From Tridacna crocea (lineage: Eukaryota; Mollusca; Bivalvia; Cardiida; Cardiidae), in contig OX031062.1 of the NCBI GenBank assembly GCA_943736015.1, positions 56,470,962 through 56,534,961 on the forward strand: a stretch of DNA of 64,000 bases, given 5' to 3'. Of the stretch, positions 44,367 through 54,048 are shown piece by piece (within the stretch, counting starts at the first letter, position 1; every line of letters begins with the position of its first letter). Below the pieces are notes generated by a model. It ran no database searches and was not told the DNA's origin. It worked only from the letters and a program-made list of their open reading frames with translations. The position numbers and the translations under genes were made by a program.

Positions 44367-44702
44367 ATTAATTTTGTCAAAATATTCGTTGCAATCACAG
44401 CAAAACTGAAACATAATTATAGTCTTTCAAAACCTCCATCCTGAAGACTTTCCCAAAACTTTATGATTCATTGACATCATCGAAACATCTAATTAAATCT
44501 TATCTGCTTTTCTTCATAGCCCATGAATTAATCTAATTTGCTGATTAATTTTGTCAAAATATTCGTTGCAATCACAGCAAAACTGGAACATAATAATATT
44601 CTTTTAAAACTTCCATCCTAAAGACTTTCCCAAAACTTTATGATTCACTGACATCATCGAAACATCTAATTAAATCTTATCTGCTTTTCCTTATAGCCCA
44701 TT
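44367..44702 (+). repeat. 177-bp tandem duplication
   Basis: ATTAATTTTGTCAAAATATT.. to CATAGCCCA and again from 44544. The two units are very similar, differing by a few substitutions. Confidence 0.88.
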
Positions 44703-44744
44703 TTGTTTATCAATTTTGACGCAATACAGATTTCCTACCGATAA

Positions 44745-45150
44745 CCTCCCTTTATTTCATGTTTTCGAGTAGGATATCGAGCAATAGCAGCGTTGAAAAT
44801 ATTTTTTTGATCTTACATTGGTACCACCTATGAAAATACCAATTTTCAGCTACTTGTTGCCCAGGTCTCGCAAACAAATGGAAATATGACGTCATTTACC
44901 TTACATTTCTCGCGCTTGACGTACATTTGTATTATTGTAATGCGTTGCTATGCGGGAGTGGTATGCCATGGAAAATAACGGAAAAGAACTGTTATGGATT
45001 TTTATAGAGCTCCTCCCAGAAAGGGTTAAAAACATGAAATAAATAGTTTTTTTTTTCGGTGAAAGAGCAGCCTCTCGTGAAATATTAACAATGGTGTTCA
45101 CGAGATAAAATAAGTTTCGATCTTTCACCGAAAAAAAAATTCTCTATGTC
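44745..45150 (+). repeat. Dispersed family D, copy 3
   Basis: Complete block order as at 2395, ending in the palindrome TTTCGGTGAAAGA.. / ..TCTTTCACCGAAA. Confidence 0.75.
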
Positions 45151-46507
45151 TGCTAATTATGGCTCCTTTATTGACCCAGGTCAGCCTGGTCAATAGATAT
45201 ATCGACTCAAGTCAGCCTGCGCAGGTAGGCTGACTTGGGTCGAAACTTTTGCTCTTTGTAAATGTTCTACTTGTCAAAAGCACCGATTACGACGCAGGGT
45301 TCGGCAAACTGTTGGACAAGATGACTTATAGATTCCTAAAGTTTTATGTGATGACTTGCTTGGTATAATGCATCAAGGAGAGGCATTAACCTCCCCTTTG
45401 TCAGACTATAGCTCATATATGAGTAAGTGGAGCGATACAGGGCAAAAAATGCTAGCAACTTTGCCGCGTTTCACAGTTTGATCGCGTGCTTTTTTTTTGT
45501 ACTCTTATTTTATGTTGACTTGTAATCAACGTTTTTAAGTTAATTTCCTTTATATCTGGGAAACTAATGACCTTTAAGCAGTCACTTGTTCTTCCTACAT
45601 GGTGCAAAATTTATCCTTAAAAAAAAAGGTTGAGAAAATGACGATTGACATAAAAGTACCTTATTAGTGCCATTTTTATATTACACACCTTCGGAAACTT
45701 ACATAATTGCGAAGTATATATTCAAAGTGCGTTTACCTGTTCTGTTTAGCCGATGAGAATATTTCAAGATCAACCTAAGGTGGAGAAGCTTTTGAATATG
45801 TTTCCACATTTAGAAGTATCTTGTTCAGCAGTGCAGTTCCTACGGAATACCGTTAGGGCCATCGCCTTTGAATGTGTTAATTTGAAACACGATACTCGAT
45901 AGTACGATGACGATAACGCGAAACAACGAAACCACGATGGTGAAAACGCGATAGTACGATGACGATAACACGATACTACGATGGTGAAACCACAACAATA
46001 CGATAGTACGATGATGATAGTGCGATATAGTATCGTGTTTTCACCATCGTACTGTCGTAATTTCACCATCGCACTATCGTATTTTCGTGTTTTCACCATC
46101 GTACTATCGTATTATCGTCATCGTACTATCGTGTTTTCGTCATCGTACTATCGTTGTATCGTCATCGTACTATCGTGTTTTCACCATCGCACTATCGTAG
46201 TTTCACCATCGCACTATCGTATTATCGTCATCGTACTATCGTATTATCGTCATCGTACTATCGTAGTTTCATCATCGTACTATCGTGTTATCGTCAACGT
46301 ACTTTCGTGTTTTCACCATCGTACTATCGTATTATCATCATCGTACTATCGCGTTTTCACCATCGTACTATCGCCTTCCGGTGGGCATGTGCATTCTCCA
46401 GTATTCAAGACCTACAGGACAACAGTACACATGGAAGAGTTTATTCAAAGTCATTTTGAGAGAGGCTATGCCTGTAAATTGAGTTATCTACCCTCTTAGA
46501 CAATTGC

Positions 46508-46575
46508 GGAGAAAATGGCCTTATGGTTAAAGCACCTGCTAAATGTGAATTAGACCAAGGTTCAAATCCGACATA
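46508..46575 (+). repeat. tRNA-like sequence
   Basis: TGGCCTTATGGTTAAAGCACC (A-box-like) and GGTTCAAATCCGA (B-box-like) 40 bp apart, followed by a T-run. Probably the head of a short SINE. Confidence 0.35.
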
Positions 46576-46789
46576 GAACTCTGTTTTTTTTTTTCAACTA
46601 GATTTTCTCCACTATCTTAACTTTTTTTAAACATTGATATAGTCAGAAATTTAATTTGTATCAAGAACTTTTGCCTTTGACTTCAACAAATTTGTATCAG
46701 TGACTTCAGAAAGGGGTGTTTGGGGGAAAAATGCCTTATTTTGTTTTTCCCATAATTGGGTACGACTAATTGTCTAGAGCATAATCTTC

Positions 46790-47101
46790 CAAGCCCTGGT
46801 ATCTCAGTCGGTAGTGTAGAAGACTTGAGAACAGAGGTCACTGGTTTGATCCGCACCTCGGCCAATTTCTTTCCGAGGATTGATGATAGTCATTGTGACA
46901 GGTTTCATTCCTCTCTCTCTCTCTCTGCTGATCACTGTTCTGATGATGGTTATGTTGGAAAGCAGCCAGTAGCTCGAAAAAAATATTGTGGGGAGTACCG
47001 GAAACAAAATTTATGGGAAAGCATGAATAGGTGGACTGGTTGCAGTGATAAAACTAAAATAATACTGAGAATGATGTAAAACACCATACAACCAAACAAC
47101 T
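46790..47101 (+). mobile_element. tRNA-derived SINE
   Basis: tRNA-like head TATCTCAGTCGGTAGTG (A box) and GGTTTGATCCGC (B box), with GACTTGAGAACAGAGGTC between. It has a CT microsatellite at 46909-46928 and a body to GATGTAAAACACCATAC with an A/C-rich tail. It lies in the loop of the foldback element. Confidence 0.6.
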
Positions 47102-48879
47102 AAAGGATAATGTGTATATTCCTTTCATAAACTTCTGTATTTCTTCAGCAAATAAATCAGACCTATATTTAACCTGCTATTTTTTTAGATTTACCAATCC
47201 CAATTCACCTTTGTTTAGGATATATACTTATAGAACAGGAAAATGTTTTTCTAAAAATTTACATGTATGTGTTGTTCCACAAACTAGTTGGGTTAATGTT
47301 TCCTGTAATTTTTTTGCTACCAAAAAGAAAAATAATGATAAATTCAGGGTATTTCAAACCTTGAAATTACATTACTCTTGTACTGTAAGATGGTTTTGCT
47401 AAAAAAAAACAAAGCGTCAGGTAGCAGACTGCACTTTCTAATCCACAGTTTCAGCTCTCCAAAAGCGATTTTAATCCCCACGGGCAGTGGAAGAGTTAAA
47501 GAACTTCGGTACTGGAAAAATATCGGATATCTATGGACTAGTATAGCCTCTCTCAAAATGACTTTTTATAAACTCGTCTATGTGTACTGTTGTCCTGTAA
47601 GTATTGAATATTTGAGGATACGCATGCGCACCGGAAGGCGATAGTACGATGGTGAAAACACGATACTACGATGACGATAATACGATAGTACGATGACGAA
47701 ACCACGATAGTACGATGACGAAAACACGATAGTACGATGACGATAACACGATAGTACGATGACGAAAACACGATAGTACGATGACGATAATACGATAGTA
47801 CGATGACGATAGTACGATAGTGCGATGGTGAAACTACGATAGTGCGATGGTGAAAACACGATAGTACGATGATGATACCACGATAGCACGATGACGATAA
47901 CACGATAGCACGATGACGATAACACGATAGTACGATGATAATAATGCGATACTACGATAGCACGATGGTGAAAACACGAAAATACGATAGTACGATGGTG
48001 AAATTACGACAGTACGATGGTGAAAACACCGGATACTATATCGCACTATCATCATCGTACTATCGTATTGTCGTGGTTTCACCATCGTAGTATCGTGTTA
48101 TCGTCATCGTACTATCGCGTTTTCACCATCGTGGTTTCGTTGTTTCGCGTTATCGTCATCGTACTATCGAGTATCGTGTTTCAAATTAGCACATTCAAAG
48201 GCGATGGCACTAACGGTATTCCGTAAGTTCCTGCTTTCAAGCAACATCTTTTCGTGTGGTAAAAGGTTAAAGCAGAAGTTATCACCCGACGGGCGGGTAA
48301 CAAAGTCCAATCACATTAGCTCATCTATGAGCATTTTGTCTCTAGGTGGGGAAAAAACTAGAGTCAAATGCCACAAGAACTATATAGAATTTATTACAAG
48401 TCTGTTGCCGAGAAGTATGTTAAGGAAGGCTTGACAGAACAGCCAAATTATGAGATTTAATCATTCTAGACATAACGATAGTGTTATCTTGATTATCGCG
48501 CGGAGTGTATCCTAGTAATTGTTTTCACTGAAAATTTACTCACCATGAATTCACCCTGCCTTTTCTGGATGTGTGCACTCTGATCTTTGATCTACACTGT
48601 CAATTGCTTCGAAATATTGCCAAAACAGTTTTGCAATATAAGTAATACGTGTATCTTTCATTCCCCACTCAAACACTTTTCGTATTGATTATATTCGTTT
48701 TGCCGTTTTCTCGACTCTACTGTAGAAATAAAAAAGTTGTTCTATCAAATAAACGTTTCTAGAACATTTTGTTACATTTACAGTCTAACAAAGTAATTAT
48801 TTAAGTACGATTACGTAAACGCTTAATTTTGGGGTGGGGGTTTCCAATGCAGTGCTAAAGAAATGGCTCACACCCGGCC

Positions 48880-49420
48880 TGATACTCATAAAACTTGGTC
48901 AGAATGTTTGCCTTAATGAAATCTTGGACAGTTTTGAAAATGTGTTGCGTTGGGTCAAAATTTAGGTCATTGAGTCAATGCTAAGAAAAACCTTAATTGC
49001 GTGCACTGTAGAGGCCATTTTTTCAGCCCGTAGGCCTACTCATGAAAATAGGTCAGAATGATTGTCTTGATGATATATCAGGCAAGTCTGAAATGGGGTC
49101 AAGTCGGGTAATAAGGAAGGTCACAGGGCCAAATTTTAGAAAAACCCTGTGTGTACGGTAGAGGCCTGTCTGACACTCATGGAACTTGGCAGAATATTTT
49201 TCTTGTCGATATCTCGGACGATATTGTAATTGTGTCACGTTGGGTCAAAGTGTAGAACATTGAGCCAACTCTTATAAAAACGTTGTGGGCTCCATACAGG
49301 CTACATTTTTGCCTTGTACACATGAACCATTGTCAGAATGTTTAGTAGATAAACTTGATCTCTTACAAGTTTGATATTGGTCACATTAGGTCAAAAAGTA
49401 TGTCATTAACAGAAATCCGG
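48880..49420 (+). repeat. Degenerate ~145-bp tandem repeat
   Basis: Units recur around ACTCATAAAACTTGGTCAGAATGTT: ACTCATGAAAATAGGTCAGAATG near 49030, ACTCATGGAACTTGGCAGAAT near 49173, and CACATGAACCATTGTCAGAATG near 49320. Each is followed by an ATATCTCGGAC.. and a TTGGGTCAAA block. About four diverged units; non-coding. Confidence 0.65.
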
Positions 49421-49770
49421 GAAAAATCAACTATCAAAAGAATCAAACTATATTAGACTACATGTATATGTCCAGTCGGTCGAAAGCTGGGTCACTTGTA
49501 AACATTTGTTAACGTGTTACATCATCACAACCCGGATCGCTTCAACTTTATCTATCCTCTGATTAGTTTACTCGGGTGAGCGCTTTAAAGTTTATGGCCA
49601 ATGACCTTTTTAGCGAATTTGTATAGCAAATCCGCTTACCCTGATCCTTTTGACCGGAACCAACTACATCAAGCGTAACGACGCATCAATTGGCGCCCAC
49701 TTTTCACTTTGTTATCAGTCTGGCCTATACTGTCATACACTCTTGAGCTCTAACTATTCTATTTTCAGTT

Positions 49771-50088
49771 TTAGCTAAACACATCAGCCTCGTTTTTATC
49801 ACAAGTTGCAGCTATATGGTATTCAACAAATCCGCTTTCCAGGATTTTGAGTCCTTTGATTTTTATTGTGTAGCCTACTGGTACTGTATTCTTATTCACA
49901 TGTGACAATTTTTTTGTGTTCATATGTGACCAATATCTTAATATCAGCATTTTTACGACGTGTATGGAATTTTTCACTTGGCTACTGTGAAAAGCTTGCC
50001 CGTAAAGGCCCTCACTGTTCATTTCTTCAAATATTCTTAAAAACTTAACCACTTCACATAATTTATGGAAATTTTCTGGTGTGAACAT
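49771..50088 (-). CDS. Hypothetical protein, 105 codons
   Basis: ATG at 50088 to TAA at 49771. The composition is protein-like, with a charged N-terminus (FTPENFHKLCEVVKFLRIFE) and a Lys/Ile-rich C-terminus (VGYTIKIKGLKILESGFVEY) that could be a beta-rich domain. No signal peptide or known motif. It may be a single exon of a larger gene, an intronless gene or a decayed transposon piece. Confidence 0.35.
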   Translation of the reverse strand: MFTPENFHKLCEVVKFLRIFEEMNSEGLYGQAFHSSQVKNSIHVVKMLILRYWSHMNTKKLSHVNKNTVPVGYTIKIKGLKILESGFVEYHIAATCDKNEADVFS

Positions 50089-50323
50089 TATAGACGATGA
50101 TCAATATCCTAGATCACCATAAATATTCAAGAGTGTATTCTTTTTATCTCTAATTTTTCACAATCAATATTCAAATAACAATATTCTTGACAATTAAAAA
50201 TCTTTCTTAGGAGGGAAAAAATGTGCCTGCCCAGGATGTGTGATCACCTCCCCCGTCCACCCTTCTCTCCTTAAGGTGCTTTGATTTTGTGATAAGGGAA
50301 ATAACTGCGAAGAACTAGTCGCA

Positions 50324-50333
50324 CAGTAAGTGG
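50324..50333 (+). repeat. 10-bp target site duplication (left)
   Basis: CAGTAAGTGG, repeated at 53477-53486 across the composite TIR element. Confidence 0.8.
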
Positions 50334-50680
50334 CGGTTCGTCTAAAATGCGAAAAGGACTCCTTTTCGCGAAAAGGAGTTAAAAATAACTCCTTTTCGCA
50401 AAAAACGGTTAAAAATAACTCCTTTTCTCAAAAAGGACTTTAGATATTACAATAAGGAGTCAAAGGAGTCGGTCCTTTTCGCGAAAAGGACTTTTAATTC
50501 TACTGTTCAAATTAGGATTCCTTTTCCTTGTATGTTGCTTTCAACATCATTTCAGTTCTACTGCAGATACCAGTGCACTAAGCTATGCTTTCCCGGAGTT
50601 TCTGTTCACTAGTTTTTCGCACAATAGTCCTACCAATGCAGTGGCTGCTTTTCCAGACAACCATTATAAAAAAAGAATAG

Positions 50681-50706
50681 ATAAATAAATAAATAAATAA
50701 ATAAAA
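50681..50706 (+). repeat. (ATAA)n microsatellite
   Basis: Six ATAA units in the left arm of the TIR element. Confidence 0.75.
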
Positions 50707-50796
50707 TATCAGCGGTGGGAGAGGAATCATTTTTGTTGCAATTACTGATCATAAATCCTTGGAGAAAAATTGCAAAATGAGGGTTCGAACCAGTGA

Positions 50797-50855
50797 CCTA
50801 TTTTTCTCCTTTTCCCACAATGTTTCCTACCCTTCCCGATACAAACTTCATTTTT
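50797..50855 (-). repeat. Family A MITE fragment, left of the family H insertion
   Basis: TTTTTCTCCTTTTCCCACAATG.. to ACAAACTTCATTTTT; it continues at 53174-53252 (CAGTTAAATAAGTG.. to GGGAAAGGGTTAA). Confidence 0.7.
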
Positions 50856-53173
50856 AGCTCACCTGAGCACAAAGTGCTCATGGTGAGCTTTTGTGATCGC
50901 CCAATGTTGGTTGTCCATCGTCCACAATTTCTTAAACCCCTAGGCCAATCTTGACGAAACTTGGCAGAGATATTCCTTGGGTGAAGCTCTACCACAGTTG
51001 TTGAAGAGATTGAATTCCAGCCATAATTCTGGTTGCCATGGCAACCAAAAGGAAAAAAATAGCAAAATCTTTGCAAATCTTCTTCTCTGAAACTAGAAGG
51101 CGAAGAGCTTTGATACTTGGTATGTAGCATCTCCTAGTAAACCTCTACCAAGACTGTTCATATGATGTCCCTGGGGTCAAAACTGGCCCCGCCCCGGGGG
51201 TCACAAATTCGTATTATAGGAACAAAGAAGGAAAATTTCAAAATTCTTCTTCTCTGAAACTAGAAGGCGCAGAGCTTGGATATTTGCTTTGTAGCATCTC
51301 CTAGTGGACCTCTACTAAGATTGTTCATATGATACCCCTTGGGTCAAAACTGGCCCAACCCTGGGGTCACAAGTTTGAAACTTAGGAACAAAGAAGGAAA
51401 ACTTTAAAAATCTTCTTCTCTGAAACTAGACGGTGCAGAGCTTTGATATTTGGTATGCAGCATCTGCTAGTGGACCTCTACCAAGATTGTCCATATGATG
51501 CCCAAGATTGGTCATATGATACCCCTTGGGTCAAAACTGGCCCCACCCCGGGGTCACAAGTTTGAAACTTAGGAACAAAGAAGGAAAAGTTTAAAATTCT
51601 TCTTCGCTGAAACTATATGTAGGTGATGCAGAGCTTTGATATTTGGTATGTAACATCTCCTATTGGACCTCTACCAAGATTGTTCATATGATGTCCTTGG
51701 GGTCAAAACTGGTCCCGTCCCGGGGGTCACAAGTTTGAAACATAGGAACAAAGAAGGAAAACTTTAAAAATCTTCTTCTCTGAAACTAGACCGTGCAGAG
51801 CTTTGATATTTGGTATGTAGCATCTGCTAGTGGACCTCTACCAAGAGTGTCCATATGATGCCCCTGGGATCAAAACTGGCCCCACCTCAGGGGTCAAAAG
51901 TTTGAAACATAGGAACAAAGAAGGAAAACTAAAAAAAAAGAATTATCTGAAACTAGAAGGTGCAGAGCTTTGATATTTGGTATGTAGCATCTCCTAGTGG
52001 ACCTCTACCAAGATTGTTCATATGATACCTCTTGGGTCAAAACTAGCCCCACCCCGGGGTCACAAGTTTGAAGCTTAGGAACAAAGAAGGAAAAGTTTAA
52101 AATTCTTCTTCGCTGAAACTATATGTAGGTGGTGCAGAGCTTTGATATTTGGTATGTAACATCTCCTAGTGGACCTCTACCAAGGTTGTTCATATGATGT
52201 CCTTGGGGTCAAAACTGGTCCCATCCCGGGGGTTACAAGTTTGAAACATAGGAACAAAGAAGGAAAACTTTAAAATTCTTCTTCTCTGAAACTAGAAGGC
52301 ATAGAGCTTTGATATTTGGTATGTAGCATCTCTTAGTAGACTTCTACAAAGTTTCTTCATACTATGCCCCTGGATCAAAACTTGCCATGCCCCAAGGGTC
52401 ACAAGTTCGGAACATTGGAACAAAGACGGAAAACTTTAAAATTCTACTTCTCTGAAACTAGAAGGCGTAGAGCTTTGATATTTTGTAAGTAGCATCTCCT
52501 AGTGGACCTCTACCAAGTTTTTTCTTAGGATGCCCCTGGGGTCAAAACTGGCCCTGCCCAGGGGTCACAAGTTTGATTTTACAGCTTGGTACTCAGTAGT
52601 ACAGATAACTGTCCCCAAAGGCGATGTTACTTTTCGACTGGTCGTCTCTGGGTACAGAGACAACCCGGACAAAATCAGTTGAAAGTTCCGCACTAGGATT
52701 TAAGCATACCTGTGGCTTGCGTATTCAATATTCCTTCGTTTAGAATACAAATATTTTCAATCTAAACGCTTATCATGAGAAAAAAAACGTGCATTTCATC
52801 AGCTAATCGAATGTTTACATTCCCGAAAACATACAAAATGGCTGCCACGCCCGATAAATCTCGTCCGTGATTTTTCCATGATAAACATGTTGTAAACGAT
52901 TTCTACAAGCTTTTTATGTACTGAATGGTTTAACAATTTGTTTTTGGTCATGTTTAGTACAAAAATTTAATTGCATTTCGCTACAATACAGATAAAACCG
53001 ACTAAACCCAAAGTCAGTGTAGCGCTCTATATTTGCTACCGGAAGATTTACGATGGACTTGAGACGGTACGGTGTACAGTAAATGTCCAAATATGAAAAA
53101 GATCACCGGGGCGTCTCATTATTGAGACTAGGTACTCAGGTGAGCGATATAGGACCATCATGGTCCTCTTGTT
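50856..53173 (+). mobile_element. Family H tandem-repeat element, full copy
   Basis: Starts AGCTCACCTGAGCAC..GTGCTCATGGTGAGC (a terminal hairpin). It has a GTTGCCATGGCAACC block and then about eight ~172-bp units (GGAACAAAGAAGGAAAA recurs from 51210 to 52430), each with GGTCAAAACTGGCCC. A unique stretch of about 0.6 kb follows. It ends CAGGTGAGCGATATAGGACC ATCATGGTCCTCTTGTTT. The CTCTTGTTT-type end resembles that of the pearl-like elements. Non-autonomous; class uncertain, possibly Helitron/Helentron-related. Confidence 0.75.
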
Positions 53174-53252
53174 TCAGTTAAATAAGTGTCTTGTTTGCAG
53201 TTGCATTCCATCTGTACGAGTCTTAAATTTTGTCTTTTGGGAAAGGGTTAAG
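53174..53252 (-). repeat. Family A MITE fragment, right of the family H insertion
   Basis: Completes the MITE half begun at 50797, ending TTGGGAAAGGGTTAA. Confidence 0.65.
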
Positions 53253-53476
53253 ACACCCCTTTTCAGAACTCCAGGAAAGCATAGATAGGTGCATTTATCT
53301 ATAAAGTAATGATGTTGAAAACGATGTACAAAAAGAAAAATCCTAATTTGAGAAGGGTTCTTTTTCTTGAACTTATAAATCCGTTTTGCGAAAAGGACTA
53401 ACTCCTATGACTCCTTTTCGTAAAATCTAAAGTCCTTTTCGCGAAAAGGACTCCTTTTCGTATTTTAGACGAACCC

Positions 53477-53486
53477 CAGTAAGTGG
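53477..53486 (+). repeat. 10-bp target site duplication (right)
   Basis: CAGTAAGTGG, identical to 50324-50333. Confidence 0.8.
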
Positions 53487-53955
53487 AACAGAATTTAAGA
53501 AAGGCTGGTGGACAAGATATTTTCAGTACTTTTTTAATCCAGTCGATTGAATTTGGAGACAAAAGAGTGTTTTAAATTTTCTTGGGTTCCGTATTTGTTT
53601 TTTGATGTAATAGTATAAAGATCCAGACATAAACTTTTTTGAAGAATCGAGAAAACATGATTATGGTGACGTATTCGGCCCCCTACCTGTTTGCCCTTCT
53701 TATCATTATCATCATCAGCACCATATTGATCCATCCAGACGATAACATTTAAGAGTTAATTACCCATTCTTTAAGCGTTGGCTTGTGCAATTTACATGGG
53801 TTTGGCATCGAAAGGTTGTGGGGATAGTGGAGATTGTGGTTTCCACCATTTTGCACTCTTTCACCTTGTTTTTAGAAGCCTTGTTCTCTGGGAGCTTTTA
53901 AAAAGAGTGAATTTTTTGGAGTAAGGGCTAGCCATTGTCTTTCAATTTCAGAAAG

Positions 53956-54048
53956 ATGACGTCCTCTATACCACTACTTCAGAGACTCCTGCCATCAAGA
54001 GTTTATGAAAATACAGCAAAGTACACCTACTGTTGTGCACGAAGATAT
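53956..54048 (+). CDS. MRPL9: MRPL9 exon 1 (targeting peptide)
   Basis: ATG follows CTTTCAATTTCAG by four bases, so either a 5'UTR intron ends here or transcription starts nearby. 31 codons (MTSSIPLLQRLLPSR..) end at the donor GTAATT in phase 0, matching exon 2. This is the least certain exon since targeting peptides are not conserved. Confidence 0.7.

Larger units (their letters stand above)
45833..48230. mobile_element. Foldback element with 22-bp satellite arms
   Basis: Outer inverted ends TACGGAATACCGTTAGGGCC (left) and GGCACTAACGGTATTCCGTA (right). Each arm then holds about 500 bp of variants of a 22-bp unit CGATAGTACGATGACGATAACA. Inner inverted flanks follow (GCCTTCCGGTG.. / ..CACCGGAAGGC; GAGAGGCTAT / ATAGCCTCTC). 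A loop of about 1.05 kb (46490-47530) contains a SINE. All long frames in the arms are translated satellite. The right side continues into GTGTGGTAAAAGGTTAA, like a family A end. Confidence 0.8.
50334..53476. mobile_element. TIR element with 10-bp TSD, containing two nested insertions
   Basis: Terminal inverted repeats GGTTCGTCTAAAAT.CGAAAAGGACTCC start both ends and continue as GAAAAGG-rich palindromes. The arms extend to about 250 bp (AGGATTCCTTTTCC / AAAAATCCTAATTTG; CTATGCTTTCC / GGAAAGCATAG). A 10-bp duplication flanks it, as in Mutator-like elements. Without its insertions it would be about 0.7-0.8 kb and non-coding. A half family A MITE sits in the loop, itself split by a family H element. 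Confidence 0.75.

Noticed and set aside
45981..46499. 176-codon plus-strand frame, and similar frames of 100-116 codons at 47553-47925
   Set aside because: They translate the 22-bp satellite (repeated SYYRHRTIV-type peptide) and are open only because the unit lacks stops in those frames.
46790..46870. Functional tRNA gene
   Set aside because: A and B boxes are present but the acceptor and anticodon stems do not pair; it heads a SINE.
46756..47079. 107-codon plus-strand frame
   Set aside because: It covers the SINE head and its microsatellite; no protein features.
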